Assembly: GCA_019115345.1 (NCBI GenBank)
Contig: DXDV01000123.1
Location: forward strand, 1 to 14,702
Source: Candidatus Intestinimonas stercorigallinarum
GTDB lineage: Bacteria > Bacillota > Clostridia > Oscillospirales > Oscillospiraceae
Direction: 5' to 3'
DNA: 14,702 nucleotides
Below are positions 7,040 to 13,569 of this stretch, piece after piece; position 1 is the stretch's first letter, and the number at the start of each line of letters is the position of its first letter. The notes under the pieces are model-generated. The model made no database searches. It was not told the origin of the DNA and saw nothing but the letters and a program-made list of their open reading frames with translations. A program made the position numbers and the translations under genes.

Positions 7040-8323
7040 TTACAGGGCGGCCAGGGCCTGGTCCAGATCGGCGCGGAGGTCGTCCGCGTCCTCGATGCCC
7101 ACGGAGAGACGGATGAGGTCGGGGGAGACGCCGGCGGCCTCCAGCTCGGCGTCGTTCATCTGCCGGTGGGTGGTGGAGGCGGGGTGGAGGACGCAGGTCT
7201 TGGCGTCGGCCACGTGAGTGGCGATGGAGCAGAGCTTCAGCCCCGCCATGAACCGGGAGGCGGCCTCCCGGCCCCCCTTCACCCCGAAGGAGATGACGCC
7301 GCAGGTGCCGTCCGGCATGTACTTCTCCACCAGGGCGTGGTAGGGGCTGCTCTCCAGGCCGGGGTAGTTGACCCAGGCCACCTTGTCGTGGCCCTCCAGA
7401 TACCGGGCCAGGGCCAGGGCGTTGGCGCAGTGTTTGGCCATCCGCAGGGGAAGGGTCTCCAGCCCCACGTTGAGGAGGTAGGCGTTCATGGGGGCGGGGG
7501 AGGCGCCGAAGTCCCGCATGAGCTGGGCCACCGCCTTGGTGATGTAGGCCCCCTCCAGGCCGAACTTCTCGGCGTAGGTGATGCCGTGGTAGCTCTCGTC
7601 GGGGGTGGTGAGGCCGGGGAACTTGTCGGCGTGGGCGAGCCAGTCGAACCTGCCCGAGTCCACGATGGCGCCCCCCACGCCGTTGGCGTGGCCGTCCATG
7701 TACTTGGTGGTGGAGTGGGTGACGATGTCGGCGCCGTGCCCGAAGGGGCGGCAGTTCACCGGGGTGGGGAAGGTGTTGTCCACGATGAGGGGCACCCCGT
7801 GGGCGTGGGCGGCCTTGGCGAAGCGCTCGATGTCCAGCACCGTGAGGGCGGGGTTTGCGATGGTCTCCCCAAAGACGGCCTTGGTGTTGGGGCGGAAGGC
7901 AGCCTCCAGCTCGGCGTCGGAGCAGTCGGGGCCCACGAAGGTGAAGCCGATGCCCATGCGCTTCATGGTGACGGCGAAGAGGTTGAAGGTGCCGCCGTAG
8001 ATGGCGGAGGAGGCCACCACGTGGTCCCCGCAGCCGGCGATGTTGAAGATGGCGAAGAAGTTGGCGGCCTGGCCGGAGGAGGTGAGCATGGCGGCAGTGC
8101 CCCCCTCCAGGGCGCAGATCTTGGCGGCCACGGCGTCGCTGGTGGGGTTCTGGAGCCGGGTGTAGAAGTAGCCGGCGGCCTCCAGGTCGAAGAGGGCGCC
8201 CATGGCCTCCCCGGTGGCGTACCGGAAGGTGGTGGACTGGACGATGGGGATGTTCCGGGGCTCCCCGTTGCCGGGGGTGTAGCCGGCGTGGAGACAGTTG
8301 GTGCTCAGGCGGTAGTCGGACAT
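7040..8323 (-). CDS. metY: O-acetylhomoserine sulfhydrylase (Cys/Met metabolism PLP enzyme)
   Basis: Fold-type I PLP enzyme of 427 residues that, in the MetY group, makes homocysteine from O-acetylhomoserine and sulfide in direct-sulfhydrylation methionine synthesis. Typical motifs: IPIVQSTTFRYATGEAM near the N-terminus, YTRLQNPTSDAVAAKICALE, SSGQAANFFAIFNI, VDNTFPTPVNCRPFGHGADI, and the PLP lysine K207 in HSTTKYMDGHAN. The length and the long C-terminal part (CVLHPASTTHRQMND, IRLSVGIED) fit MetY better than the shorter cystathionine gamma-synthases near 380 residues, but related activities such as methionine gamma-lyase cannot be excluded by eye. Start ATG has AGGAAG 7 bases upstream. It has its own promoter and lies 71 bases after the GerMN gene on the same strand. 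Confidence 0.9.
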   Translation of the reverse strand: MSDYRLSTNCLHAGYTPGNGEPRNIPIVQSTTFRYATGEAMGALFDLEAAGYFYTRLQNPTSDAVAAKICALEGGTAAMLTSSGQAANFFAIFNIAGCGDHVVASSAIYGGTFNLFAVTMKRMGIGFTFVGPDCSDAELEAAFRPNTKAVFGETIANPALTVLDIERFAKAAHAHGVPLIVDNTFPTPVNCRPFGHGADIVTHSTTKYMDGHANGVGGAIVDSGRFDWLAHADKFPGLTTPDESYHGITYAEKFGLEGAYITKAVAQLMRDFGASPAPMNAYLLNVGLETLPLRMAKHCANALALARYLEGHDKVAWVNYPGLESSPYHALVEKYMPDGTCGVISFGVKGGREAASRFMAGLKLCSIATHVADAKTCVLHPASTTHRQMNDAELEAAGVSPDLIRLSVGIEDADDLRADLDQALAAL

Positions 8324-8359
8324 GGGGCATCTTCCTTTCTGGAGTGGCTGATGGAAACT

Positions 8360-8388
8360 AGACTACTCGTTCCCCAGCCGTTTGTCAA
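8360..8388 (-). promoter_or_regulatory. Sigma-A-type promoter for metY
   Basis: On the - strand TTGACA (8388-8383) and TAGTCT (8365-8360) are 17 bases apart. The -35 box is perfect; the -10 box is weaker. It lies 37 bases before the metY start. The leader is too short for a SAM or T-box riboswitch, and I see no such structure. Confidence 0.6.
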
Positions 8389-8394
8389 TGAAAA

Positions 8395-9327
8395 TCAGGG
8401 GACCACCAGGTCGGGATTTGCCTCCAGGGGGGCGCTGGTGGGCACGCCGCCGTACTCCGCCACCGACTCCCCCTCCACCAGGAGGAGGAGGGCGTCCACG
8501 TTGGGAAGCTGGCAGAGGGTGTTGACCACGGCGTAGAGGAGAAGCCGGGCCTGGCTAGCCGTCTCGGGCTGCTCCGTCAGGAAGCCGGCGCTGAAGTTGA
8601 CGCAGCAGATCCCGTCCTCGTCCACCCACAGGTCGATGACCTGGACGCTTTCAGATAGGGGGAAGGAGAGCTCCCGGCTCTCCGGCCCCGCCAGCAGGGC
8701 CTGGAGCAGGACCTCCTCGGCGGTCTGGCCGCTCTCCACCAGCAGCTCCCGGTGCTCCGCCGCCAATCCCCCGTCCTCGCGGAGGAAGTAGAGGTCGGCG
8801 GAGAGGTAGACCGGCTCGTCCTCGTCGCTGGAGAGGATGACGTCGCTCTCCCGGAGGAGCTGGTGGTCCCGGTAGGGGATGGGCTCCCCCTCCACCAGGA
8901 TGGAGACGGCCTCCACCCCCTCCAGCTGGCAGAGGGTGAGGGCGATGCAGTAGTCGGCCAGGGTGAGCTCCACCCCGGAGAGGCCGCCGTAGCGCTCGGA
9001 GAGGTCCACCTCGCACACCCCGTCGGTGAGGACAGGGGGGGAGAGCTGGTAGACCCCCTCGGGGAAGGGGGAGCGCAGCTGGTCGGAGAGGGGCCCGGAG
9101 AGCAGGCACTCCACCAGGGCCTCCATGGGGTCGGCGCTCTGGGGGATGCGGCGCTCCTCGCTCTGGATGGCGGCCCCCCCGAGGACCTGGGCGCTCTCGT
9201 CCTCAGGCAGGGGGACGCTGAAATAGACGGCGTAGGTCTGGCCGCTCTCCTCCCCGCCGGCGGCGGGGGCGCAGCCGGAGAGCGGCAGGAGAAGGGCCAG
9301 CAGCACGCTCAGGATACGGGTCCTCAC
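8395..9327 (-). CDS. Lipoprotein with two GerMN domains
   Basis: Protein of 310 residues. A lipoprotein signal (lipobox LPLSGC, Cys19) anchors it to the outer face of the membrane. Two GerMN-type domains follow, each with a helix then a beta-hairpin: about 66-155 (MEALVECLLSGP, GVCEVDLSERY, ALTLCQLEGVEAVSILVEG) and about 200-295 (EEVLLQALLAGP, GICCVNFSAGF, VVNTLCQLPNVDALLLLVEG). GerMN domains occur in B. subtilis GerM, involved in the sporulation envelope, and in actinobacterial LpqB, a partner of the MtrB sensor kinase. The gene starts at GTG, overlapping the kinase stop by four bases (GTGA), with GGGAGG 9 bases upstream, so translation is coupled to the kinase. A role in sensing or modulating the kinase is inferred from this context. 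Confidence 0.88.
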   Translation of the reverse strand: MRTRILSVLLALLLPLSGCAPAAGGEESGQTYAVYFSVPLPEDESAQVLGGAAIQSEERRIPQSADPMEALVECLLSGPLSDQLRSPFPEGVYQLSPPVLTDGVCEVDLSERYGGLSGVELTLADYCIALTLCQLEGVEAVSILVEGEPIPYRDHQLLRESDVILSSDEDEPVYLSADLYFLREDGGLAAEHRELLVESGQTAEEVLLQALLAGPESRELSFPLSESVQVIDLWVDEDGICCVNFSAGFLTEQPETASQARLLLYAVVNTLCQLPNVDALLLLVEGESVAEYGGVPTSAPLEANPDLVVP

Positions 9328-10769
9328 AAAGGCGCACCTCCCTCTTCCGTCCAGCGGGGGAAGGCCACCTGGAAGCAGGTGCCCCCCTCCTCCCGGCGGC
9401 GGACGGTGACGGCGCCGCCGTGCTGCCGGGCGGTATCCTTGACGATGGACAGGCCCAGGCCGGTGCCGCCGGCGGCCCGGGACCGGGCCTTGTCCACCCG
9501 GTAAAAGCGGTCGAAGACCTTGGGCAGGTCCTCCTCGGGGATGCCCACCCCGGTGTCCTCCACGGTGAGGAGGACCAGATCCCCCATGGCGCGCAGGCCC
9601 ACCATGACCCGGCCGCCGGGGACGTTGTACTTCACGGCGTTTTCCACCAGGTTGAAGGCGATCTGGTAGAGGTCGTCCTGGGTGGCCTGCACCACGCAGT
9701 CCGCCTCCAGGCAGGTCTCCACGGTCACGGCGCTCTCCTTGGCCAGGGGGGAGAGCATGTGGACCACCTTCTCCACCACCGGGGCCACCTCCACCGGCGC
9801 CGTCTCCACCGCCACGGCGCTGTCCATGCGGGTGAGGGTGAGGAGCTTTTCCGAGATGCGGGTGAGCCGGTCGGCCTCCTCCCCGATGTCGGAGACGAAG
9901 TCCCGCACCGTGGCCGGGTCCATGCCGTCGGTCTGGAGGATGGAGTCGGTGAGCAGGCGGATGGAGGCCAGGGGGGTCTTGAGCTCGTGGGAGGCGTCGG
10001 AGACAAAGCGGCGGCGGACCTCCTCGGTGGTCTGGAGCCGGCCGGTGAGCTGGTTGAATTCCCCGGCCAGCTGGCTGAGCTCGTCGCGGCCCCGGATGTC
10101 CACCCGGTGGCCGTACTCGCCCTCCCGGACGATGCGGATGGCCCGGAGCAGCTCGCCCACCCGGCGGGTGAGCACCCGGGAGAAGAAGCCGCTCATGATG
10201 AGCACCACCACGCAGATGACCAGGGAGATGGAGGTGAGGTTGCGCTGGATGTCGGTGAGGAGCTGGGCCTGGTCGGTGTCCCGCTCGTAGAGGTAGACGC
10301 AGCCGATGGTCATGTCCCGGTAGATGACGGGGACGGCGGCCCGGCTGTGGAAGGCCCCGTCCTGGTAGGAGGAGATGGCGGCGTTGTAGCCCCGCAGGGC
10401 GGCGCTCACCTCGCCGAGCATGGCGTAGCGCCCCTCAGTGAAGCGCAGCTCGTCGCTGTCGTAGAGGATGAGGCCGAACTCGTCGGTGACCAGCACCCGG
10501 AACTGGCCGATGTAGCCCAGCTGCTCCATGTAGTCCCGGACGCTCTCTGAGGTCAGGGACTCGGTGCGGGCGATGGTGTCGGCGATGACGGAGGCCTGGG
10601 ACTGGAGAAGGCTGGTCTTGGAGCGAAAGACCAGATCCTGGGAGACCAGCACCGGATAGGTGTTGAGCAGGATCAGCACCGCCGCGATGATGATGAGGTA
10701 GGTCAGGGCGAATTTGAGCTGCAGGGAGCGGCGGAAGGGGATCTTCTCTCCCCCGGACGGATGGGACAA
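9324..10769 (-). CDS. Sensor histidine kinase (HAMP, HisKA, HATPase)
   Basis: Membrane sensor kinase of 481 residues that should phosphorylate the response regulator encoded just upstream. Order: short cytoplasmic N-terminus; TM1 about 18-38; extracytoplasmic domain about 39-179 of single-CACHE/PAS appearance (RVLVTDEFGLILYDSDE, AAVPVIYRDMTIGCVYLYE); TM2 about 180-198; HAMP about 199-250; HisKA with phospho-acceptor H261 in SHELKTPLASI; and an ATPase domain with N box NLVENAVKYN, DTGVGIPEEDL, FDRFYRVD and GGTGLGLSIV. The ensemble is PhoR/WalK-like. I choose TTG at 10769 as the start: AAGGAGG (10784-10778) leaves an ideal 8 bases before it, whereas the in-frame GTG at 10778 overlaps that site. 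It starts 31 bases after the regulator stop and overlaps the lipoprotein start by four bases. Confidence 0.93.
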   Translation of the reverse strand: MSHPSGGEKIPFRRSLQLKFALTYLIIIAAVLILLNTYPVLVSQDLVFRSKTSLLQSQASVIADTIARTESLTSESVRDYMEQLGYIGQFRVLVTDEFGLILYDSDELRFTEGRYAMLGEVSAALRGYNAAISSYQDGAFHSRAAVPVIYRDMTIGCVYLYERDTDQAQLLTDIQRNLTSISLVICVVVLIMSGFFSRVLTRRVGELLRAIRIVREGEYGHRVDIRGRDELSQLAGEFNQLTGRLQTTEEVRRRFVSDASHELKTPLASIRLLTDSILQTDGMDPATVRDFVSDIGEEADRLTRISEKLLTLTRMDSAVAVETAPVEVAPVVEKVVHMLSPLAKESAVTVETCLEADCVVQATQDDLYQIAFNLVENAVKYNVPGGRVMVGLRAMGDLVLLTVEDTGVGIPEEDLPKVFDRFYRVDKARSRAAGGTGLGLSIVKDTARQHGGAVTVRRREEGGTCFQVAFPRWTEEGGAPL

Positions 10770-10800
10770 GGCGTTCACCTCCTTGGACAGGGCCGCTGGG

Positions 10801-11487
10801 TCAGCTGTTTTTCAGATAGTACCCCACGCCCCACTTGGTGAGGATGTACTCCGGATTGGCCGGGTCCAGCTCCAGCTTCTCCCGGAGCCGGCGGATGTGG
10901 ACGTCCACCGTGCGGTACTCCCCGGCGTACTCGTACCCCCAGACGATGTTGAGGAGGTTCTCCCGGGAGTAGACCCGGCCGGGATTGCGCATCAGCAGCT
11001 CCATGAGGTCGAACTCCTTGGCGGTGAGCTCCACCGGGGTGCCGTCCCGGAGGGCGGAGCGCTCGTCGGCGTCCAGGACGATGTGGCCCTGGACCAGACG
11101 GGCGGACTTCTCCCGCTGCCCGGCGGCGCCGGAGCGGCGGAGCATGGCCCGGATGCGGGCCTTGAGCTCCAGGATGTTGAAGGGCTTGGTCACATAGTCG
11201 TCGGCGCCGCACTCGAAGCCGATGATCTTGTCGGTGTCCTCGCTGCGGGCGGTGAGCATGATGACGGGCACGTTGGAGAACTCCCGGATGCGCATGCAGG
11301 CCTGGAGCCCGTCGATCTTGGGCATCATCAGGTCCAGGATGATGAGGTCGAAGCCCCCGTTCCGGGCCAGCTCCACCGCCTGCTCCCCGTCGCAGCCCAC
11401 CTCCACCTGGTAGCCCTCGTTCTCCAGGTTGAACTTGATGCCCTTTACCAGAACCTTTTCGTCGTCTACCACCAGAATTTTTGCCAT
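10801..11487 (-). CDS. OmpR/PhoB-family response regulator
   Basis: DNA-binding response regulator of 228 residues. The receiver domain (about 1-120) has the acidic pair D8-D9, phospho-acceptor D52 in LIILDLMMPK, T79 and K101 (YVTKPF), a complete active site. The C-terminal winged helix (about 130-226) has VELTAKEFDLMELL and a recognition-helix region TVDVHIRRLREKLE, ending in LTKWGVGYYL, typical of PhoB/WalR-like regulators. Start ATG has GGGAGG about 5 bases upstream. It is preceded by the comEA-like gene (22-base gap) and followed by the kinase, so the three, plus the GerMN lipoprotein, look like one transcript. Target genes are unknown; the divergent dacF is a candidate. Confidence 0.95.
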   Translation of the reverse strand: MAKILVVDDEKVLVKGIKFNLENEGYQVEVGCDGEQAVELARNGGFDLIILDLMMPKIDGLQACMRIREFSNVPVIMLTARSEDTDKIIGFECGADDYVTKPFNILELKARIRAMLRRSGAAGQREKSARLVQGHIVLDADERSALRDGTPVELTAKEFDLMELLMRNPGRVYSRENLLNIVWGYEYAGEYRTVDVHIRRLREKLELDPANPEYILTKWGVGYYLKNS

Positions 11488-11509
11488 ATGATCCTCCCGT
11501 CACGCGATG

Positions 11510-11887
11510 CTATTCCACCGTGATATAGTCGATGAGCCCCTCCAGGGTGGCCTCCCCGATGCCGGGCACCCGGGTGATGTCCTCCGGGATGCGGAAGGGG
11601 CCGTTGGCCTCCCGGTCGGCCACGATGTCGGCGGCCCGCTTCGCCCCGATGCCGGGAAGGGCGTCCAGCTCCTGGGTGGTGGCGGTGTTGATGTTGATGG
11701 GCTCCATCGCCCCGGCTTCCGGGCTCCGGGCCGCCCCGGCCCGGGCCGTCTCTTCCGCCGCCGGCGGCAGGGCCTCCACCCGGTAGGGCGCCGTCCCGCG
11801 GCCGGAGCCCAGCAGGTAGCCCGCCGCCAGAAGAAGGAAGGCGGCGGTGAGGCTCAGCAGGATCTTTTCGATCGGGGAAATTTTCAT
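11510..11887 (-). CDS. comEA: Short ComEA-like helix-hairpin-helix protein, membrane anchored
   Basis: Protein of 125 residues: one N-terminal transmembrane segment (about 8-28, ILLSLTAAFLLLAAGYLLG), an Ala/Glu/Pro-rich linker, then the ComEA-type tandem helix-hairpin-helix module (about 64-124) with ININTATTQELDALPGIG and a second hairpin FRIPEDITRVPGIGEATLE. ComEA binds double-stranded DNA on the outside of the membrane during transformation. This copy lacks the SLBB domain found in B. subtilis ComEA, which is around 200 residues, so the length is short but familiar among clostridia. I take ATG 11887 and not GTG 11893 because GGAGGGGG lies about 7 bases before the ATG. comEC and comEB are not in the window. 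DNA uptake is possible but unproven; some short HhH proteins of this type have other DNA-related roles. Confidence 0.85.
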   Translation of the reverse strand: MKISPIEKILLSLTAAFLLLAAGYLLGSGRGTAPYRVEALPPAAEETARAGAARSPEAGAMEPININTATTQELDALPGIGAKRAADIVADREANGPFRIPEDITRVPGIGEATLEGLIDYITVE

Positions 11888-11908
11888 CTTCACGCCCCCT
11901 CCAACCGA

Positions 11909-11937
11909 TTGCGCCGGGCGGTCAAGTCTGCTATAAT
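11909..11937 (+). promoter_or_regulatory. Extended -10 promoter for dacF
   Basis: Perfect TATAAT (11932-11937) preceded by TGC, an extended -10 (TGnTATAAT). The -35 position 17 bases upstream reads TTGCGC (11909-11914), a partial match. It predicts a leader of about 60 bases before dacF. Confidence 0.65.
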
Positions 11938-11976
11938 ACCTTCACAAGAACGGTGGCCCTTTGCGCCACAAAAACA

Positions 11977-11985
11977 ATTATAACA
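11977..11985 (-). promoter_or_regulatory. Extended -10 promoter for the comEA/two-component operon
   Basis: On the - strand TGTTATAAT (11985-11977) is a perfect -10 with the TGn extension. The -35 position (about 12005-12000, TGGGAA) is poor, as is often tolerated with an extended -10. It lies about 90 bases before the comEA-like start and faces the dacF promoter. Confidence 0.5.
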
Positions 11986-12004
11986 CATCTGCTAGGAGTT
12001 TCCC

Positions 12005-13453
12005 ATGAAAAAATATCGACGCCGCCTACCCGTACGCCTCCTCTCCCTCTGCCTGGCCCTCGCCCTGGCCGCCCCGTGGGCCCTGGCCGCCTCTCCCGAT
12101 CCCCAGCCCGCGGAGACCGCCCAGCCCGCGGCGGTCCAGAAGGAGCCGGTGGAGAGCCAGATCCTCCAGGACATGTACATCGACGGCACCGCCGCCATTC
12201 TGGTGGACGCCCAGACCGGCACCGTCCTCTATGAGCAGGCCGCCCGCGAGCGCCGCTACCCCGCCAGCATCACCAAGGTCATGACCGCCCTGCTGGCCGT
12301 GGAGGCCATCGACCGGGGGGACCTCTCCAAGGACATGGTCATCACCGTGGGGCCCGAGGTGGGCACCGACGTGGGGGAGGGCAGCTCCACCCAGAACATC
12401 AAGGAGGGGGAGCAGATCCGGCTGGAGGACGTGCTCTACTGCGTCCTGGTGGCCTCGGCCAACGAGGCCTGCAACGTCATCGCCCAGGCGGTGTCGGGGA
12501 ACGTGGAGGACTTTGTGGCGCTCATGAACCAGCGGGCCGCCGAGCTGGGCATGGAGGACACCCACTTCGTCAACACCCACGGCTACCACGACCAGGACCA
12601 CTACACCACCGCCTACGACATCTCCCTCATGTGTCAGGAGGCCATGGAGCACGAGCTCTTCCGCACCATCGTCTCCTCTAAGAGCTATACCGTCCCCGCC
12701 ACCAACCTCCATGAGGCCCGGGAGCTCCACGAGACCAACGCCCTGGTCTCCACCTGGCGGGTCACCGGCTACTACTACCAGTACGCCACCGGCATCAAGA
12801 CCGGCCACACCCCCGAGGCGGGCTACTGCCTGGCCTCCTCGGCCAGCAAGGACGGCCGGGACCTCATCGCCGTGGTCATGGGCTGCGAGCGGGTGCCCGG
12901 CACCACCGGCAGCGAGGGCTTTACCTATTTCAGCGAGTCCGTCCGGCTGCTGGAGTGGGGATTTCAGAATTTTTCCACCAAGCAGCTCCTGGACTCCACC
13001 TACTTCGCCGGCACCATCCCGGTGACCCTCTCCCGGGAGACCGACCGCATCGGCGTCCAGGCCAGCGGCGAGCTGGAGGCCATCCTGCCCAACGACCTGG
13101 ACCCCGCCGACTTCCAGCTCACCCCCGTCTATGACGCAGAAAGCCTGACGGCGCCGGTGACCAAGGGGCAGGTGGTGGGCCACGTCACCGTCTCCAACGG
13201 GGACACGGTGTACGGCCAGCTGGACCTGGTGACGGTGGACGCCGTGGAGCGCTCCGAGCTCCTCTACCGCCTGGACCAGATCGAGACCTTCTTCGGCCAG
13301 CTCTGGGTACGGGTGGCCCTCATCGTGCTGGGGGTGCTCATCCTGCTGCTGGTGCTCCGCTGGCTCCTCTTCGGCCGCCGCCGGCGCTACGGCAGCTCCC
13401 GCCGGGGTTACCGGGGCAGCCATTACAGCGGCCGCCGCCGCGGGAGACGGTAA
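12005..13453 (+). CDS. dacF: D-alanyl-D-alanine carboxypeptidase (DacF-like, S11 family)
   Basis: Penicillin-binding DD-carboxypeptidase of 482 residues that trims the terminal D-Ala from peptidoglycan stem peptides. Signal peptide to about residue 29 (core LLSLCLALALAAPWALAA), linker, then the S11 catalytic domain with SxxK S88-I-T-K91 (PASITKVMTAL), SxN S151-A-N153 and KTG K265-T-G267 (GIKTGHTPEAG): a complete active site. A beta-rich PBP5_C-like region spans about 320-425. It ends with a true hydrophobic helix (about 435-456) and a 26-residue tail with 12 Arg and 6 Gly, which is unusual since many relatives end in an amphipathic helix. Start ATG has AGGAG 8 bases upstream. The gene is divergent from the comEA/two-component operon, with overlapping promoter regions. 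The family is secure; a sporulation-specific role is not shown. Confidence 0.93.
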   Translation: MKKYRRRLPVRLLSLCLALALAAPWALAASPDPQPAETAQPAAVQKEPVESQILQDMYIDGTAAILVDAQTGTVLYEQAARERRYPASITKVMTALLAVEAIDRGDLSKDMVITVGPEVGTDVGEGSSTQNIKEGEQIRLEDVLYCVLVASANEACNVIAQAVSGNVEDFVALMNQRAAELGMEDTHFVNTHGYHDQDHYTTAYDISLMCQEAMEHELFRTIVSSKSYTVPATNLHEARELHETNALVSTWRVTGYYYQYATGIKTGHTPEAGYCLASSASKDGRDLIAVVMGCERVPGTTGSEGFTYFSESVRLLEWGFQNFSTKQLLDSTYFAGTIPVTLSRETDRIGVQASGELEAILPNDLDPADFQLTPVYDAESLTAPVTKGQVVGHVTVSNGDTVYGQLDLVTVDAVERSELLYRLDQIETFFGQLWVRVALIVLGVLILLLVLRWLLFGRRRRYGSSRRGYRGSHYSGRRRGRR

Positions 13454-13569
13454 AGCCGCGTCCTCTCTCAGCCATCCCGGAGGCGGCGGTCTCCCGATGC
13501 CGCCAGCGGCGGACGGGTCCGTCGGCCTGACCGGAGGCATTTAACAAGACAAGGAAAGGAAGGATTTTT
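13454..13569. other. Intergenic gap between dacF and abfD
   Basis: GC-rich gap with a possible hairpin GGCGGC (13482-13487) / GCCGCC (13499-13504) but no T-run, so I do not call a terminator. No promoter boxes of good quality were found. The last bases hold the abfD ribosome site. Confidence 0.4.

Noticed and set aside
8324..8394. Possible SAM or T-box riboswitch before metY
   Set aside because: The leader between the predicted promoter and the start codon is under 40 bases, too short for either, and no conserved motif was seen.
7166..8536. Open frame of 456 codons on the + strand opposite metY
   Set aside because: Extremely Gly/Val/His-rich and spans into the GerMN gene; explained by codon bias of the - strand genes.
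9420..10550. Open frame of 376 codons on the + strand opposite the sensor kinase
   Set aside because: His/Val/Gly-rich translation with no start signal; the kinase has every expected box in order.
13482..13504. Hairpin GGCGGC...GCCGCC after dacF
   Set aside because: The stem is only 6 bases and no T-run follows, so it is not a convincing intrinsic terminator.
12026..13540. Long open frame (504 codons) on the - strand opposite dacF
   Set aside because: It is Gly/Val/His-rich with no recognisable domain, and it mirrors a gene with all three penicillin-binding motifs. High G/C third positions keep the antisense frame free of stops.
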